Shown here: positions 1-8,670 of the stretch, piece after piece
Layout: every line of letters starts with the position of its first letter
Numbering within the stretch: the stretch's first letter is position 1
Assembly (NCBI RefSeq): GCF_000337575.1
Contig: NZ_AOIM01000038.1
Coordinates: 1-64,000 of the forward strand
Length of the DNA: 64,000 nucleotides
Reading direction: 5' to 3'
Source: Natrialba hulunbeirensis JCM 10989
Lineage (GTDB): Archaea; Halobacteriota; Halobacteria; Halobacteriales; Natrialbaceae
Translations under genes and position numbers: made by a program
The notes under the pieces: generated by a model
The model's input: only the letters and a program-made list of their open reading frames with translations
The model's database searches: none
Told to the model about the DNA's origin: nothing

Positions 1-17
1 ATGTGTATAAGAGACAG
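1..17. other. Nextera/Tn5 adapter remnant
   Basis: The first 17 bases match the end of the Nextera read adapter (Tn5 mosaic end). They are library DNA left at a contig end. They give an artificial start codon and the artificial residues MCIRD in front of the first reading frame, so that frame has no real N-terminus. Confidence 0.95.
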
Positions 18-300
18 GAGTGCGCTCGCACTCGCGGTCGTCGCACTCGTCGTACTGCTGGTCGGCCTCGACCTGCTGCTCGTCTACGGCTTTACGTCCG
101 GGCTGATCGGCGACGGCGCGCTCGTCCACTCGCTCGCGCTCAGCCCGCTTAGCGCCTTCCGAGGGCTGGTCTTCGATACCGTGGTGGTCGTCGCGGCCGG
201 CACCGGTCCGGCAGTCGCCTCGCCGCTGGCGAGTGTGCTCGGATTGGTCGGCTGGACCGTCGGCTCGCTTGCGCTCGCGAGTTGGGTACTGAACCGCTGA
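18..300 (+). CDS. Membrane protein, C-terminal fragment (possibly an ABC-2/NosY-type permease)
   Basis: Only the last 93 or so codons are present because the contig starts inside the gene. The fragment has a hydrophobic segment at its start, a polar loop containing SPLSAFRG, then a final hydrophobic segment and a short basic tail (WVLNR). It converges on a NosL-family lipoprotein gene 33 bases away. NosY permeases of copper-delivery ABC systems are often encoded next to NosL, so that identity is suggested by context and by the ending of the protein. No motif proves it. The visible ATG belongs to the adapter. Confidence 0.5.
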
Positions 301-333
301 GAGCTGTTGGGTTGGTCCTGCTACGGCAACTAA

Positions 334-939
334 TCACATCAACGACATAACGAGCTCCTGAGTCACGTCCTCGTGCTCATAATGCTCGCCGCCGTACTCG
401 TCGCTGAACGCAGTCGCGTCGTCACCATCGCTAAACGCAACGATCGACCCACCCATCGCGCCCTCGACATCGCTGTCAACGACCAACTCGAGTCCGGTCG
501 CCGCTGCGAACGCGTCGGCGTCGAGGTGACGACTGAGGACGTAGTTGTCGCTGTCGGTGCTCTCGTCGACCTCGTAGTCGACGGCGGAGTAGTCCGTCAG
601 GTACGTCACCTCGGGGTCTGCGGTGTCTTCGTGCTCGAACGCGAAGGTGTACGTACACAGCGAGCTACAGAACTGGGCCGGTCGGTCGTCCCCATCGAGC
701 ACCGTGGTGGGATCCTCGTAGTGGAGTTGGCCTGCGGGTCCCGGCTGGTTTCCGATTCCCATCGTACAGTTGTCACAGTCCTGTCCGCTGTCGATACTGA
801 CTGGATCGGGCGCTGGTTCTGCGTCGTCGTCACTGAGACAGCCGGCGGCCAGACCGAGAGCGGCCGTCGTCGCCCCTGCGAGGACCGTTCGACGCGTCAT
901 CCATCGTTCGTCCGCTGCTAACCGATTCCGTCCGTTCAT
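334..939 (-). CDS. nosL: NosL family lipoprotein
   Basis: A 201-residue exported lipoprotein. It has a twin-arginine signal with lipobox (MTRRTVLAG then LAAGC), an acidic spacer, and a NosL core with the Cys motif DCDNCTMGI and a second FCSSLC pair. NosL proteins bind Cu(I) and help supply the copper centre of nitrous oxide reductase or related cuproproteins. ATG at 939 is chosen because it leaves a short n-region; ATG at 900 also gives a complete Tat signal. Family assignment is strong. Whether this cell has nitrous oxide reductase cannot be seen here. Confidence 0.85.
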   Translation of the reverse strand: MNGRNRLAADERWMTRRTVLAGATTAALGLAAGCLSDDDAEPAPDPVSIDSGQDCDNCTMGIGNQPGPAGQLHYEDPTTVLDGDDRPAQFCSSLCTYTFAFEHEDTADPEVTYLTDYSAVDYEVDESTDSDNYVLSRHLDADAFAAATGLELVVDSDVEGAMGGSIVAFSDGDDATAFSDEYGGEHYEHEDVTQELVMSLM

Positions 940-1131
940 ACGCGCACTTAGCAGCAGTACTGTAAATCCGGTCTGGTATAATTCACGAATGGACGGGCGT
1001 ACCACACTGCACGCGGTGGTTGCCGGTGCAGCCCGCACGCGATCCTGCTGTCGTGGCCATCACACCATCGTCAGCAGAATCACCATCGTCATCAGAAACA
1101 ACAAAGGTGCGAGCGCGAGCCAGTAGGCAGT

Positions 1132-1488
1132 ATGCTCGGACCAGCGTCGCTCGTTCTCGGGGTATTCGTGATGATACTGTTCGCGTCGTGGCTTATTCGC
1201 CGTGTCCGGGGCTCACCGCTCTCCGACGAGCAGCGCGAGTCTCTGGAGAGCCATCAGGAAGCCCAGGGGCGCGACCCACCGGTCGACGTCGGCGAAGAAC
1301 ACGAGGTCGCAATTCAGGAGTTCACCGAACACCACACGGGCGAGCGCCAGGCCGTCTGCAAGGTTGAAGGCTTCGTGATCTTCGTCGAGGACGTGCCGAG
1401 TCACTACGAGGCGACGGACGTGATCCAAATCTCTATTCTCTCGTTCAACCGCGGGAACACGTCGGCGACGGCGACTTACGTAGGCTAA
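1132..1488 (+). CDS. Membrane-anchored TRAM domain protein
   Basis: A 118-residue protein with one N-terminal membrane segment (about residues 3-20) and a basic stop-transfer patch (IRRVRG). A short charged linker follows, then a TRAM domain over about residues 48-118, containing VGEEHEVAIQEF, GERQAVCKVEGFVIFV and a closing VIQISILSFNRG. TRAM is a small beta-barrel that binds RNA and is usually fused to tRNA-modifying enzymes. In haloarchaea it often stands alone. Here it is tethered to the membrane and would face the cytoplasm. Role unknown; an RNA-binding role is inferred from the fold. Confidence 0.8.
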   Translation: MLGPASLVLGVFVMILFASWLIRRVRGSPLSDEQRESLESHQEAQGRDPPVDVGEEHEVAIQEFTEHHTGERQAVCKVEGFVIFVEDVPSHYEATDVIQISILSFNRGNTSATATYVG

Positions 1489-1528
1489 TCCGCCATTTCT
1501 CGTCCGCTTCTGCACCACGGTCTCGCCA

Positions 1529-2446
1529 TTAGCCCGAAATAGACACGAACGACGCCCCCAGCACGACGATTACCGCAGCCACACCGACCCGCCAGCTCAC
1601 GTGCTCGAGTCGCGTCGGCAAGAAGAGTGCAGAGAGGACCACAACGAACAACGGCGTGAGCTGCAGCAGTGGCATGACCACGACGACAGGAGCGATCTCG
1701 AGTGCCGCGAAGTAGGCGACGAAGGCAACGGTCGTCGAGACGCCGGCCGCGACGTACCAGAACGTGGTCCGTTCGCGGAGGGGAATCCGCCGAAGCGATC
1801 CCCTCCAGAGCTGGTACCCCACGAATCCGATCGTGGCTGCGCCCGCCATAGCGACCAGTCCAGGAAGGATTGCCGTCCCCTCGGCCAGTCCGACCGAGAC
1901 GAAGATCGGCTCGAGGCCGATACAAACCGCGGCTCCGAGCGGCAACAGGAGGGTCACACCGGTTTCCCGGAGTGAGCGCTCGCGTGCCGTCGTCGCGGCG
2001 GTTTCCCAGGAGACGACGGCCAGGCCGACGACGACCAGCACGATGCCGAGGAAGTGAACCAGTGTCAGTTGCTCGTCGAGGAGCACCACGGCGAACACCG
2101 TCGCGAAAAGCACGTTCGAGGCCACGATCGGCGAGGTCAGGCTCGCGCCGATCTCGTCCGTGCTCTTGAACATGAGCAATCGCGCGACGAACATCCCGAC
2201 GAGGCCGGCCGCAGCGAACGACGCGAGCGAGGTCTGGGTGTACAGCCCCGTGTACGGCGGCGGGTAGAGAACAAGCATGGGGAGGCCGACGAGGACGACG
2301 TTACACAGCAAGACGACGAGCACCGCGTCGGTAACGTCGCCGTCGTCGACGCCCAGACGCACGCAGAGGAACTGGCCGGCAAACGCCAGCGCGCCGGCAA
2401 CCGCGAGCGCCACTCCGAGCGCTGACTCGGAGAGTTCGAGTACCAT
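1529..2446 (-). CDS. EamA/DMT family transporter
   Basis: A 305-residue integral membrane protein with about ten hydrophobic helices arranged as two EamA repeats. Typical repeat signatures are visible, such as SLTSPIVASNVLFATVFAVVL in the first half and PLLQLTPLFVVVLSALFL in the second. Members of the drug/metabolite transporter superfamily export amino acids, nucleosides or other small metabolites; the substrate cannot be read from sequence. ATG 2446 is preferred over upstream in-frame starts because the residues before it are Ser/Arg-rich and run into the region upstream of arcS, which starts divergently at 2559. Confidence 0.88.
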   Translation of the reverse strand: MVLELSESALGVALAVAGALAFAGQFLCVRLGVDDGDVTDAVLVVLLCNVVLVGLPMLVLYPPPYTGLYTQTSLASFAAAGLVGMFVARLLMFKSTDEIGASLTSPIVASNVLFATVFAVVLLDEQLTLVHFLGIVLVVVGLAVVSWETAATTARERSLRETGVTLLLPLGAAVCIGLEPIFVSVGLAEGTAILPGLVAMAGAATIGFVGYQLWRGSLRRIPLRERTTFWYVAAGVSTTVAFVAYFAALEIAPVVVVMPLLQLTPLFVVVLSALFLPTRLEHVSWRVGVAAVIVVLGASFVSISG

Positions 2447-2558
2447 GACCCTCCTTTCGAGCGAACTGTCATAATGACTCTGTCCAGAGCGCGAACGCGA
2501 CACGGACGCTGCGATCCACACCGACAGCCTCTTTCGCGCTCCCCCACCCAGTTCTGGT

Positions 2559-4379
2559 ATGACCGAGTACTTCGAAGTCCACGAGCGCGACGGGGCCGCG
2601 CGCGTGGGCGAGCTGCGCCTCGATTTCGAGGCCGTCGCTGGCGATGCTGATTCGGACACCGATTCGAACCCCAACTCCGTTCCCGATCGAACCCCACCCC
2701 AAACGACACCCGCACTCGTCGACGACGTACTCGAGGACGCGGGCTCGCTCTGGTCGGCAGAGCGCGAGTTTCCGGAGGGCGATGAGTCCGCACTGACGGT
2801 GCTCCCGCACCGGTCGTTCCCGGGCGGGACAGCCGACGAGGTACAGGACTCGTTCGCCGTCGACTATCCGGACGTGGAGTTCCCCAGTGTGGCGGTCGTC
2901 TCGAGTGACCACGTCGACGACCACGGAACGGACGCTTACGCGGTCTCTGACGTGCAGTCGTTCACCGGCCACGGCGCGGGACTCGTCGAGGCGGTCGTCA
3001 ACGTGCGCGAAGAAATCCCGACTGACACTGCACTGTTCTTCTCCGGTGTCGCAACGCCGCGAAACGTCGCTCTGTTAGCGTACGCCGGCGTCGACCTGTT
3101 CGACCGAACCGCGGCTATCGTGAAGGGAATTGAGGGTCGGTACCTGACGACCGACGAGGCCTACTTCCTCGAAGATCTGGAGGAGTTGCCGTGCTCCTGT
3201 CCGGCCTGCCAGCAGCCCCGCGAGGAGTTCACTCGCGAGGACTGCGTCGACCACAACGTCAACGCCCTGGAGGCGGAACTCGGCATCGTCCGCCGACGGA
3301 TTCGTGACGGCCGCCTTCGCGACTACGTCGAGGGCCAGGCCCGCCAGGATCAGTGGCTCACCGCCGCAATGCGCGAACTCGACTCCCAGTGGGGCTATTT
3401 GGAGGAGCGTACGCCGATCCTCCGAGACGCACAGATCGACGCCGCGACCGAGGACACCCTTCGTCGCGTCGAGATCCAGCGCTACGCCGACCGGGTCACG
3501 ACGCGATACCAGAACCGGTTCAAGAACCCGCTCGTGCTGGTCCCCTGTTCGGCGGCCAAACCCTACAGCGAGTCCCAGAGCCACCGCCAGTTCCACGACG
3601 CCATCCAGTGGCGCGCCCACCTCGTCTCGATGACGAGCCCCATCGGCGTCGTCCCGCAGGAACTCGAGACGACCTACCCAGCCCAGCACTACGACACCGT
3701 GGTCACGGGCCGCTGGTCCGAGGACGAGAAGCAGTTCGTGAGCGAGGTGCTTCGCCGGTATCTCGAGCGCAACGAATACCCGAAGATCATTGCCCACGTT
3801 CCCAACGAGGGGTATCGCGACATCGTCGGCCGCGTCGAGGAAGAACTGGACCTTGACATCACCTACACCGTCAACGAGCATCCCACAGACGACGAATCCC
3901 TCGCGAACCTGAGCGAGGCGCTGTCGGGCGAACTCAAGTACTCTAAACGCGAACGCGAGCACAACACTGTCCGCGCCATCGCCGACTACCTGCTCGGCGA
4001 CGGTGCCGGCGACGACCTCTTCGAGGATATCCAGACCACCAGCCGCTACCCGAAAATTCAGGTCCGCGACCGTGAGGACACGCAACTGGCGACGATGGTG
4101 CCCCAGTACGGCACGCTCTCGTTCACACTCGCAGGCGCACGCCGCTGGGTCGACAGCGACGCACCGGTCAAGCGTGTCGAAATCGACGGCTTCGTTCCCC
4201 ACGGGAGCGTGCTCGCGCCGGGTGTGGTCGAGGCCGACGAGGAGATCCGCGTGGGAGACGAGGTCGTCGTCGAGGGGCCGAAGGCGTTCGGCGTCGGCCG
4301 TGCCGAGATGTTCGGCCGCGAGATGGCCGAGAGTTCGCGCGGGATTGCGGCTGAGATTCGCCACGTCGAAGAGAAGTAG
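2559..4379 (+). CDS. arcS: Archaeosine synthase ArcS (TgtA2)
   Basis: A 606-residue enzyme that converts preQ0 at position 15 of archaeal tRNA toward archaeosine. The N-terminal half resembles archaeal tRNA-guanine transglycosylase, with a cysteine cluster (CSCPACQQ) at about residues 213-220. The core carries the ArcS signature PC-x3-KPY-x2-S-x2-H starting near residue 329. A C-terminal PUA domain (about 530-606) ends with AEIRHVEEK. It appears to be a full-length single-gene ArcS. The last 41 codons are duplicated 2.5 kb downstream. Confidence 0.95.
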   Translation: MTEYFEVHERDGAARVGELRLDFEAVAGDADSDTDSNPNSVPDRTPPQTTPALVDDVLEDAGSLWSAEREFPEGDESALTVLPHRSFPGGTADEVQDSFAVDYPDVEFPSVAVVSSDHVDDHGTDAYAVSDVQSFTGHGAGLVEAVVNVREEIPTDTALFFSGVATPRNVALLAYAGVDLFDRTAAIVKGIEGRYLTTDEAYFLEDLEELPCSCPACQQPREEFTREDCVDHNVNALEAELGIVRRRIRDGRLRDYVEGQARQDQWLTAAMRELDSQWGYLEERTPILRDAQIDAATEDTLRRVEIQRYADRVTTRYQNRFKNPLVLVPCSAAKPYSESQSHRQFHDAIQWRAHLVSMTSPIGVVPQELETTYPAQHYDTVVTGRWSEDEKQFVSEVLRRYLERNEYPKIIAHVPNEGYRDIVGRVEEELDLDITYTVNEHPTDDESLANLSEALSGELKYSKREREHNTVRAIADYLLGDGAGDDLFEDIQTTSRYPKIQVRDREDTQLATMVPQYGTLSFTLAGARRWVDSDAPVKRVEIDGFVPHGSVLAPGVVEADEEIRVGDEVVVEGPKAFGVGRAEMFGREMAESSRGIAAEIRHVEEK

Positions 4380-4626
4380 TCCGAGGTGTTCATCTGGTAG
4401 GCAGGGGGCTGAACCTCTCTCGAACGGACGGTTCTGTTGCAGCTCGATTTCCCGGGTAGTTGTCGTGCACAACATGTGCTTCTCGAGCAACGCAATTTCT
4501 GTGAGATCCACGTACTGTTCCTGGCAGCGTGCTGAATACAGGGCGCAGATCCCGCATAGCGGGCAGTCAGATTGGTGTTCCCAGCGTAGTCAAGCACATC
4601 TAGCGACAGAAGTGTACCAGTGGCAC

Positions 4627-5883
4627 TTACAACAGGATCGCCTGGGCCAATCCGAGGAAGACGAAAAAGCCTAGCACGTCGGTCGCCGTAGTGATGAAGA
4701 TCGTCGCAGACGTGGCTGGATCGAATCCCACCCGATCGAGTAACAGCGGCGTAATAGCGCCGAAAAAGCCTGCAATCACGAGATTTGCGACCATTGAGAT
4801 GCCAATAACGGCCCCGAGTAAGAGACCAAATTCGCCGAATGAAAAGGCGGTAGCGATAACGGCGACAAGCACACCGGTAATAATTCCATTGACGGCACCG
4901 GCAACGACTTCGTTGAAGATGACACGCTTGCCGGTGTTGAGTGACACCTCATCGAGTGAAATTCCACGAACCGTGACCGCCATCGCCTGTGTGCCAGCAT
5001 TTCCGCCCATCCCAGCGACGACCGGCATGTATGCTGCCAAAATGGCGACAGCAGCGATGGTTGACTCGAACAACCCAACCACCGCTGCAGCCATAAACGC
5101 CGTTCCGAGGTTGAGAATTAACCACTTGTATCGTCGCCGTACCTTGGTACCTGGACCATCGAGAACACTCTCTTCTTCAGCGACCCCGGTGAACTCGTAG
5201 AGCGTTTGCCCCCGCGCGTCTTCGAGTAGCCGCAACAAGTCCTCGGCATGAATCACTCCGAGGATGTCTTCTTCTTCATCGAGGACGGCAACGGAACGCT
5301 CGCGGTTTTGCCTGAATATCTCGAGGACCTCTTCGTCGTCGCGGTCGTACCGGACATGCGGTGTCTCTTGAACGTAGTCGCTAATCGTCTCGGTTTCAGG
5401 ATCGGCCACGGACAGTGCTGCACCAGGGAGTTCGCCTTGTAATTCCCCATCGTCAGTAACGAAGATCGTCGGAACCCGTCCCCTTCTCTCTTCGAACCGA
5501 CAAACGCGTTCGATCACTTCTGGGAAGTCCCGCGTTTCATCAACGGTGACGTAATCGAGGCTCATTACCCCGGCTGCACTTTCAGGGTCAAACGAGAGTA
5601 GGAAGTCGATTTTCTCGCGGCGTTCACTATCGAGCGTCGTGAGTAGCGCCTCACGTGTTTCCTCGTCAGTGTACCCGAGAACGTCCGTCACCTCGTCCGG
5701 ATCAAGACCGTCGATAAACATCTCCAATGCAGACCGATGCATGTCTCCGATGAGGTGTTCTTGCACCTCTTCCGGGAGTGTGAAGAACACATCACGCCAC
5801 TTGCTCAGTGGCAAGTCTGTGAACGGATCCGACGGCTCCGAAGCCATCGCAATCGTCTCCTGGATATCCGTCTGCTGAGCCAT
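4627..5883 (-). CDS. mgtE: MgtE-type magnesium channel
   Basis: A 418-residue protein with the standard MgtE order: N-terminal helical superhelix (about residues 20-130), two CBS domains (about 130-250, with an IHAEDLLRL ending), a linking helix, and a five-helix membrane domain with the pore motif PVVAGMGGNAGTQAMAV and the closing TTATDVLGF. MgtE channels admit Mg2+ and are gated by Mg2+ bound to the cytosolic domains. ATG 5883 gives MAQQTDIQETI and matches the family; earlier in-frame starts add an unrelated hydrophilic leader. It converges on arcS. Confidence 0.93.
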   Translation of the reverse strand: MAQQTDIQETIAMASEPSDPFTDLPLSKWRDVFFTLPEEVQEHLIGDMHRSALEMFIDGLDPDEVTDVLGYTDEETREALLTTLDSERREKIDFLLSFDPESAAGVMSLDYVTVDETRDFPEVIERVCRFEERRGRVPTIFVTDDGELQGELPGAALSVADPETETISDYVQETPHVRYDRDDEEVLEIFRQNRERSVAVLDEEEDILGVIHAEDLLRLLEDARGQTLYEFTGVAEEESVLDGPGTKVRRRYKWLILNLGTAFMAAAVVGLFESTIAAVAILAAYMPVVAGMGGNAGTQAMAVTVRGISLDEVSLNTGKRVIFNEVVAGAVNGIITGVLVAVIATAFSFGEFGLLLGAVIGISMVANLVIAGFFGAITPLLLDRVGFDPATSATIFITTATDVLGFFVFLGLAQAILL

Positions 5884-6206
5884 ATGCAGAGTATATGAGC
5901 CGAGCACTAAATCACGACTGATGGCGCTATCGCAACACGGCCCTCTCAGCAGTGGCTGCTCTAACGACATTGAACAGCCTTCGATAAACACGCAAAAAAG
6001 AGATTTTCGCTGCTGAATTCACTCCCTGTATTCAGCACAGTGATTTAACAATTGTATGAACTTAATACTGAACAGTTACCTCTGTGTCCGATACTAACCG
6101 CTACAACTGACGAACTAACCCGGTCCACAGAGGATCACGATGGCGTGTACCCACTTTCTTCACGAGAAGTCCAGAAGTTATATTACTCTCCTTAACTAAC
6201 TGTCAC
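5884..6206. other. Intergenic region upstream of mgtE, no gene seen
   Basis: About 320 bases, noticeably AT-rich around 6000-6200. It must contain the mgtE promoter, but no coding frame or strong repeat is seen before the folded segment that starts at 6207. Confidence 0.6.
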
Positions 6207-6321
6207 AACGGAAGCCACACCCAAACGAATACGCGGGGGCATGCGTACGAAATGCCCCGGGTGCTGTAACACCCGAGACGTGGCTTCCACTGCGGCCTGC
6301 AATGGTTGCCATGTTTCCGTT
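6207..6321. other. Strongly folded non-coding segment (candidate structured RNA)
   Basis: A set of nested perfect arms. GGAAGCCAC at 6210-6218 pairs with GTGGCTTCC at 6280-6288. Inside it, GGGGCAT (6236-6242) pairs with ATGCCCC (6252-6258), and CGGGTG (6259-6264) pairs with CACCCG (6270-6275). An outer AACGGAA (6207-6213) is also complementary to TTCCGTT (6315-6321), an alternative pairing. Together they make a three-way junction. Strand and function are unknown; it lies between mgtE and a small zinc-type protein. Confidence 0.55.
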
Positions 6322-6498
6322 ACTCCTACCGAGACAAAAAGGTCTCGCACGACACACAAGCATAGACACAGATACAGGTATCGCTCACAGGCAGCGCGCT
6401 CACGACCAGCACGCTCACGACCGGCGCACGGAGCCGTGCAGTTCCAAGTACGGACCCACTCCGGCCCGTCTCCTCGCCAATCGTCGACGGTGGTCTCG

Positions 6499-6789
6499 AT
6501 GACTGCACGGTTCGACGAGCACGCCGACCAGTCGACGCCACTCGAGTCGGTCTCCCACGAGACAGTCGACCTCGACGCGCGAATCGAGCCGCGTTGCTAC
6601 CGCTGTGACCGCTCCCTCGAACCCGACCACAGGATTCGCCTCACTACGCATCCGGGCCCCGACGCGATGGACCACTACGAAGCCACGAGCCGGCCTTGCT
6701 GTCCCGACTGCGTGGCTGCCATCGGGCTACTCGAGTTCGCCGTCGATCCGGGGTCGGGACCGGGGCCGGGATCGACCGGCTCGGACTGA
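6499..6789 (+). CDS. Small cysteine-pair (zinc-type) protein
   Basis: A 96-residue acidic protein with CYRCDRSL near residue 34 and PCCPDC near residue 69, spaced as in small haloarchaeal zinc-binding proteins, and a Gly/Pro-rich tail ending GSTGSD. ATG 6499 (MTARFDEHAD) is chosen because the upstream in-frame extension is His/Arg-rich and overlaps the folded segment. Two broken relatives of its C-terminal half lie downstream at 8395-8490 and 10335-10430 on the same strand. Function unknown; zinc binding is inferred from the cysteines. Confidence 0.7.
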   Translation: MTARFDEHADQSTPLESVSHETVDLDARIEPRCYRCDRSLEPDHRIRLTTHPGPDAMDHYEATSRPCCPDCVAAIGLLEFAVDPGSGPGPGSTGSD

Positions 6790-6820
6790 GTCGGGAGTCG
6801 GTTTGACGGCCCCCGTCGCC

Positions 6821-6951
6821 GACGAGGTCGTCGTCGAGGTGTTGAGGGGCCGAAGGCGTTCGGCGTCGGCCGCGCCGAGATGTTCGGCCGGGAGATGGCC
6901 GAGAGCACGCGCGGGATTGTGGCTGCGATTCGCCACGTCGAGGAGAAGTGA
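6821..6951 (+). pseudogene. arcS: Frameshifted duplicate of the arcS 3' end
   Basis: This stretch repeats arcS 4257-4379, the end of its PUA domain. From the shared GGGGCCGAAGGCG onward I count about nine base differences over roughly 105 bases, down to a stop codon at the equivalent place (TGA instead of TAG). An 8-base insertion (TGTTGAGG after GTCGTCGAGG) shifts the frame, and there is no upstream arcS sequence, so it cannot encode the domain. Weak similarity to arcS continues past the stop. It marks an old duplication or insertion at the arcS 3' end. Confidence 0.9.
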
Positions 6952-7086
6952 TCCGGACTCTCGCTCGGTCGGCGAGGGGTGAACACTCCGAAGAGCGTGT
7001 TCTGCTGAAACGCTCGTCGTCGGATAGCTGTCTCTGCATTGTACACCACTGCTGTGTGCTGTTCAGCAGTTCAGCAGGGGAGCCAC

Positions 7087-7590
7087 CTATCGCTCCTCAC
7101 ACCCACACCTGGATTGTGCATCCGCGAACGCGACAATGTACGAATGAACCTCCTCTGCAAGGTCGTGCATCCCGAGCGCGAGGTCGCGACCAGGCCGGTC
7201 AATATCGTAGTAGATCCGTGATCGATGCTCGGCGCGGAAGCTATTGATTCGATCGGCGATATGTTCGTCTGAGAATACGCCCCGACTCTCGATATCACGG
7301 TAGACATCTCCGTGTTCGTGGTAGTCAGACGATTCGGCAGCAGTCATATCAACGAGGTAAAACTGCAACGATCGCTCGATGGCGTTGAACGAAAGTTCGA
7401 CGAGACTCACGTTATTGTTCGTCCCGTCACGGAGTTGGCGGCACGTCCCTAACATCGCACACGCTTTTCCCAGTTGGATGTCAGCGTCCTCCTGCTGCCA
7501 GGACAGCGAATCCTGAACGGGTCCAGTTTCGCCATCTGCGAGTAGTTCTTCGACACGCCCAACGGCGCCCACAACATCCTCAAGCCCCAT
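7087..7590 (-). CDS. HEPN-domain protein, toxin-side partner of an MNT-HEPN pair
   Basis: A 167-residue, mostly helical protein encoded directly after a nucleotidyltransferase and overlapping it by 11 bases. The alpha-helical layout and the segment FRAEHRSRIYYDID near residue 120 correspond to the HEPN active-site helix. The usual Arg-x4-6-His spacing is not clear there, and Tyr-Tyr stands where many relatives have His-x-Tyr. Partners of MNT proteins are RNase-like toxins silenced by AMPylation. Two Cys near the end (RCGCEER) are extra. Start ATG 7590. Toxic activity is inferred from the pairing only. Confidence 0.75.
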   Translation of the reverse strand: MGLEDVVGAVGRVEELLADGETGPVQDSLSWQQEDADIQLGKACAMLGTCRQLRDGTNNNVSLVELSFNAIERSLQFYLVDMTAAESSDYHEHGDVYRDIESRGVFSDEHIADRINSFRAEHRSRIYYDIDRPGRDLALGMHDLAEEVHSYIVAFADAQSRCGCEER

Positions 7591-8269
7591 TTGTGAACAC
7601 CTCCTGTTTCACAGCATCCAGCGCAGCAGCGGGTCGCAGCGTAATTCCATCGGTGAGAACGGCCGAAATTCGATCGTGCGTCGGGGCGGCATCTCGCGTT
7701 TCGACGACGATATGGAACTCGTACCGATGGCCGTCGAAGCGTTCGGTGGCGATCTCTTTCTCAATCTCGTGCGCTTTTCGTTGTGCCACCATCCGCTTCT
7801 CCGGTACCACGACAAAGAGATCCACGTCGCTGGCTCTGTCAGCGTCGCCACGAGCGACACTTCCGAACAAAACCACGCCGATCTCGGTACTCACAGAGTC
7901 GACGAGTCGCGTGAGGACCTCGCGGATCGGCTGCTGGAATTCCGTCTGCGGAACCAACGTGACGCGATCACCCGGCTTGGAGAGGTTCGTCGCATTAATT
8001 GTCACTTGATTCGCTCGGGCGTCGCGCTGTACTGTAATCAGATCTGCGGCCTCCAACGCATCTACAGCGCCGTTTACGTTTCCCATCCCCTTCCCGGTTA
8101 GCCGCTGGAGTTGACGATTACTGAACGCTCGGTTTGGGTTGTCTGCTAGCAGGTGCAGAATGTCGCCAGTCGCGGTGTGCCGGAAGAGTTCGGATCCATC
8201 GATAGGGAGTGGAAGACGAATGTGAATTCCATCCGGTCCCTCATCAGACTGAACAGGCTTGCAGTTCAT
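7580..8269 (-). CDS. Nucleotidyltransferase (MNT antitoxin) with N-terminal winged helix
   Basis: A 229-residue protein. Residues about 30-95 form a winged-helix domain (GDILHLLADNPNRAFSNRQL). Residues about 125-200 form a minimal nucleotidyltransferase with GSVARGD at 136-142 and SDVD at 147-150, the GS-x-D-x-D metal site. The family transfers AMP to partner HEPN toxins. The N-terminal winged helix probably lets it repress its own promoter as well. It is the first gene of a two-gene operon with the HEPN gene. ATG 8269. Confidence 0.88.
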   Translation of the reverse strand: MNCKPVQSDEGPDGIHIRLPLPIDGSELFRHTATGDILHLLADNPNRAFSNRQLQRLTGKGMGNVNGAVDALEAADLITVQRDARANQVTINATNLSKPGDRVTLVPQTEFQQPIREVLTRLVDSVSTEIGVVLFGSVARGDADRASDVDLFVVVPEKRMVAQRKAHEIEKEIATERFDGHRYEFHIVVETRDAAPTHDRISAVLTDGITLRPAAALDAVKQEVFTNGA

Positions 8270-8394
8270 GAACAGTTATACGGTTCAGTCTGTGTTGGAT
8301 GTTACGGATACGACTGTATACAGGATAGGGACGTTTGCTTCGCGAATCAAAACGCGCTTCGGCTTCTGTAGCCCGTTTTTCTTGCCAAATCGGC

Positions 8395-8490
8395 CACTGA
8401 CTCGTCTCGCCGCGCGGACGAATCTCACCGTGACGAGCGAGTACGGGCCCACGAGTCGCCCCTGCTGTTCCGACTGGTCGCCCTATCGAT
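8395..8490 (+). pseudogene. Remnant of a small cysteine-pair protein
   Basis: Translation of this stretch gives EYGPTSRPCCSD, close to HYEATSRPCCPD in the intact gene at 6499-6789. Just after the CC-x-D motif one or two bases are missing relative to the intact gene, so the conserved CVAAI continuation is lost. There is no usable start. A decayed duplicate. Confidence 0.6.
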
Positions 8491-8670
8491 TCACAGGCTC
8501 GTCGCCACTCCACAGTTGGCCAGTGTAAACTGAATCGGTGGCAACTGGGTACGCTACTCACTTTGTCGGCGACGTCCCTCGTCGATACAACGAACTTCCG
8601 CTTGTACAATCGTCGAGACCCCCACCGAATCATCCGATTTGCCGTGGTGATGTCCGTCGGCCGAGGTTGC

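Noticed and set aside
3075-4511. Long open frame on the minus strand opposite arcS
   Set aside because: It is the antisense shadow of arcS, a common effect of GC-rich codon use; it has no domain content.
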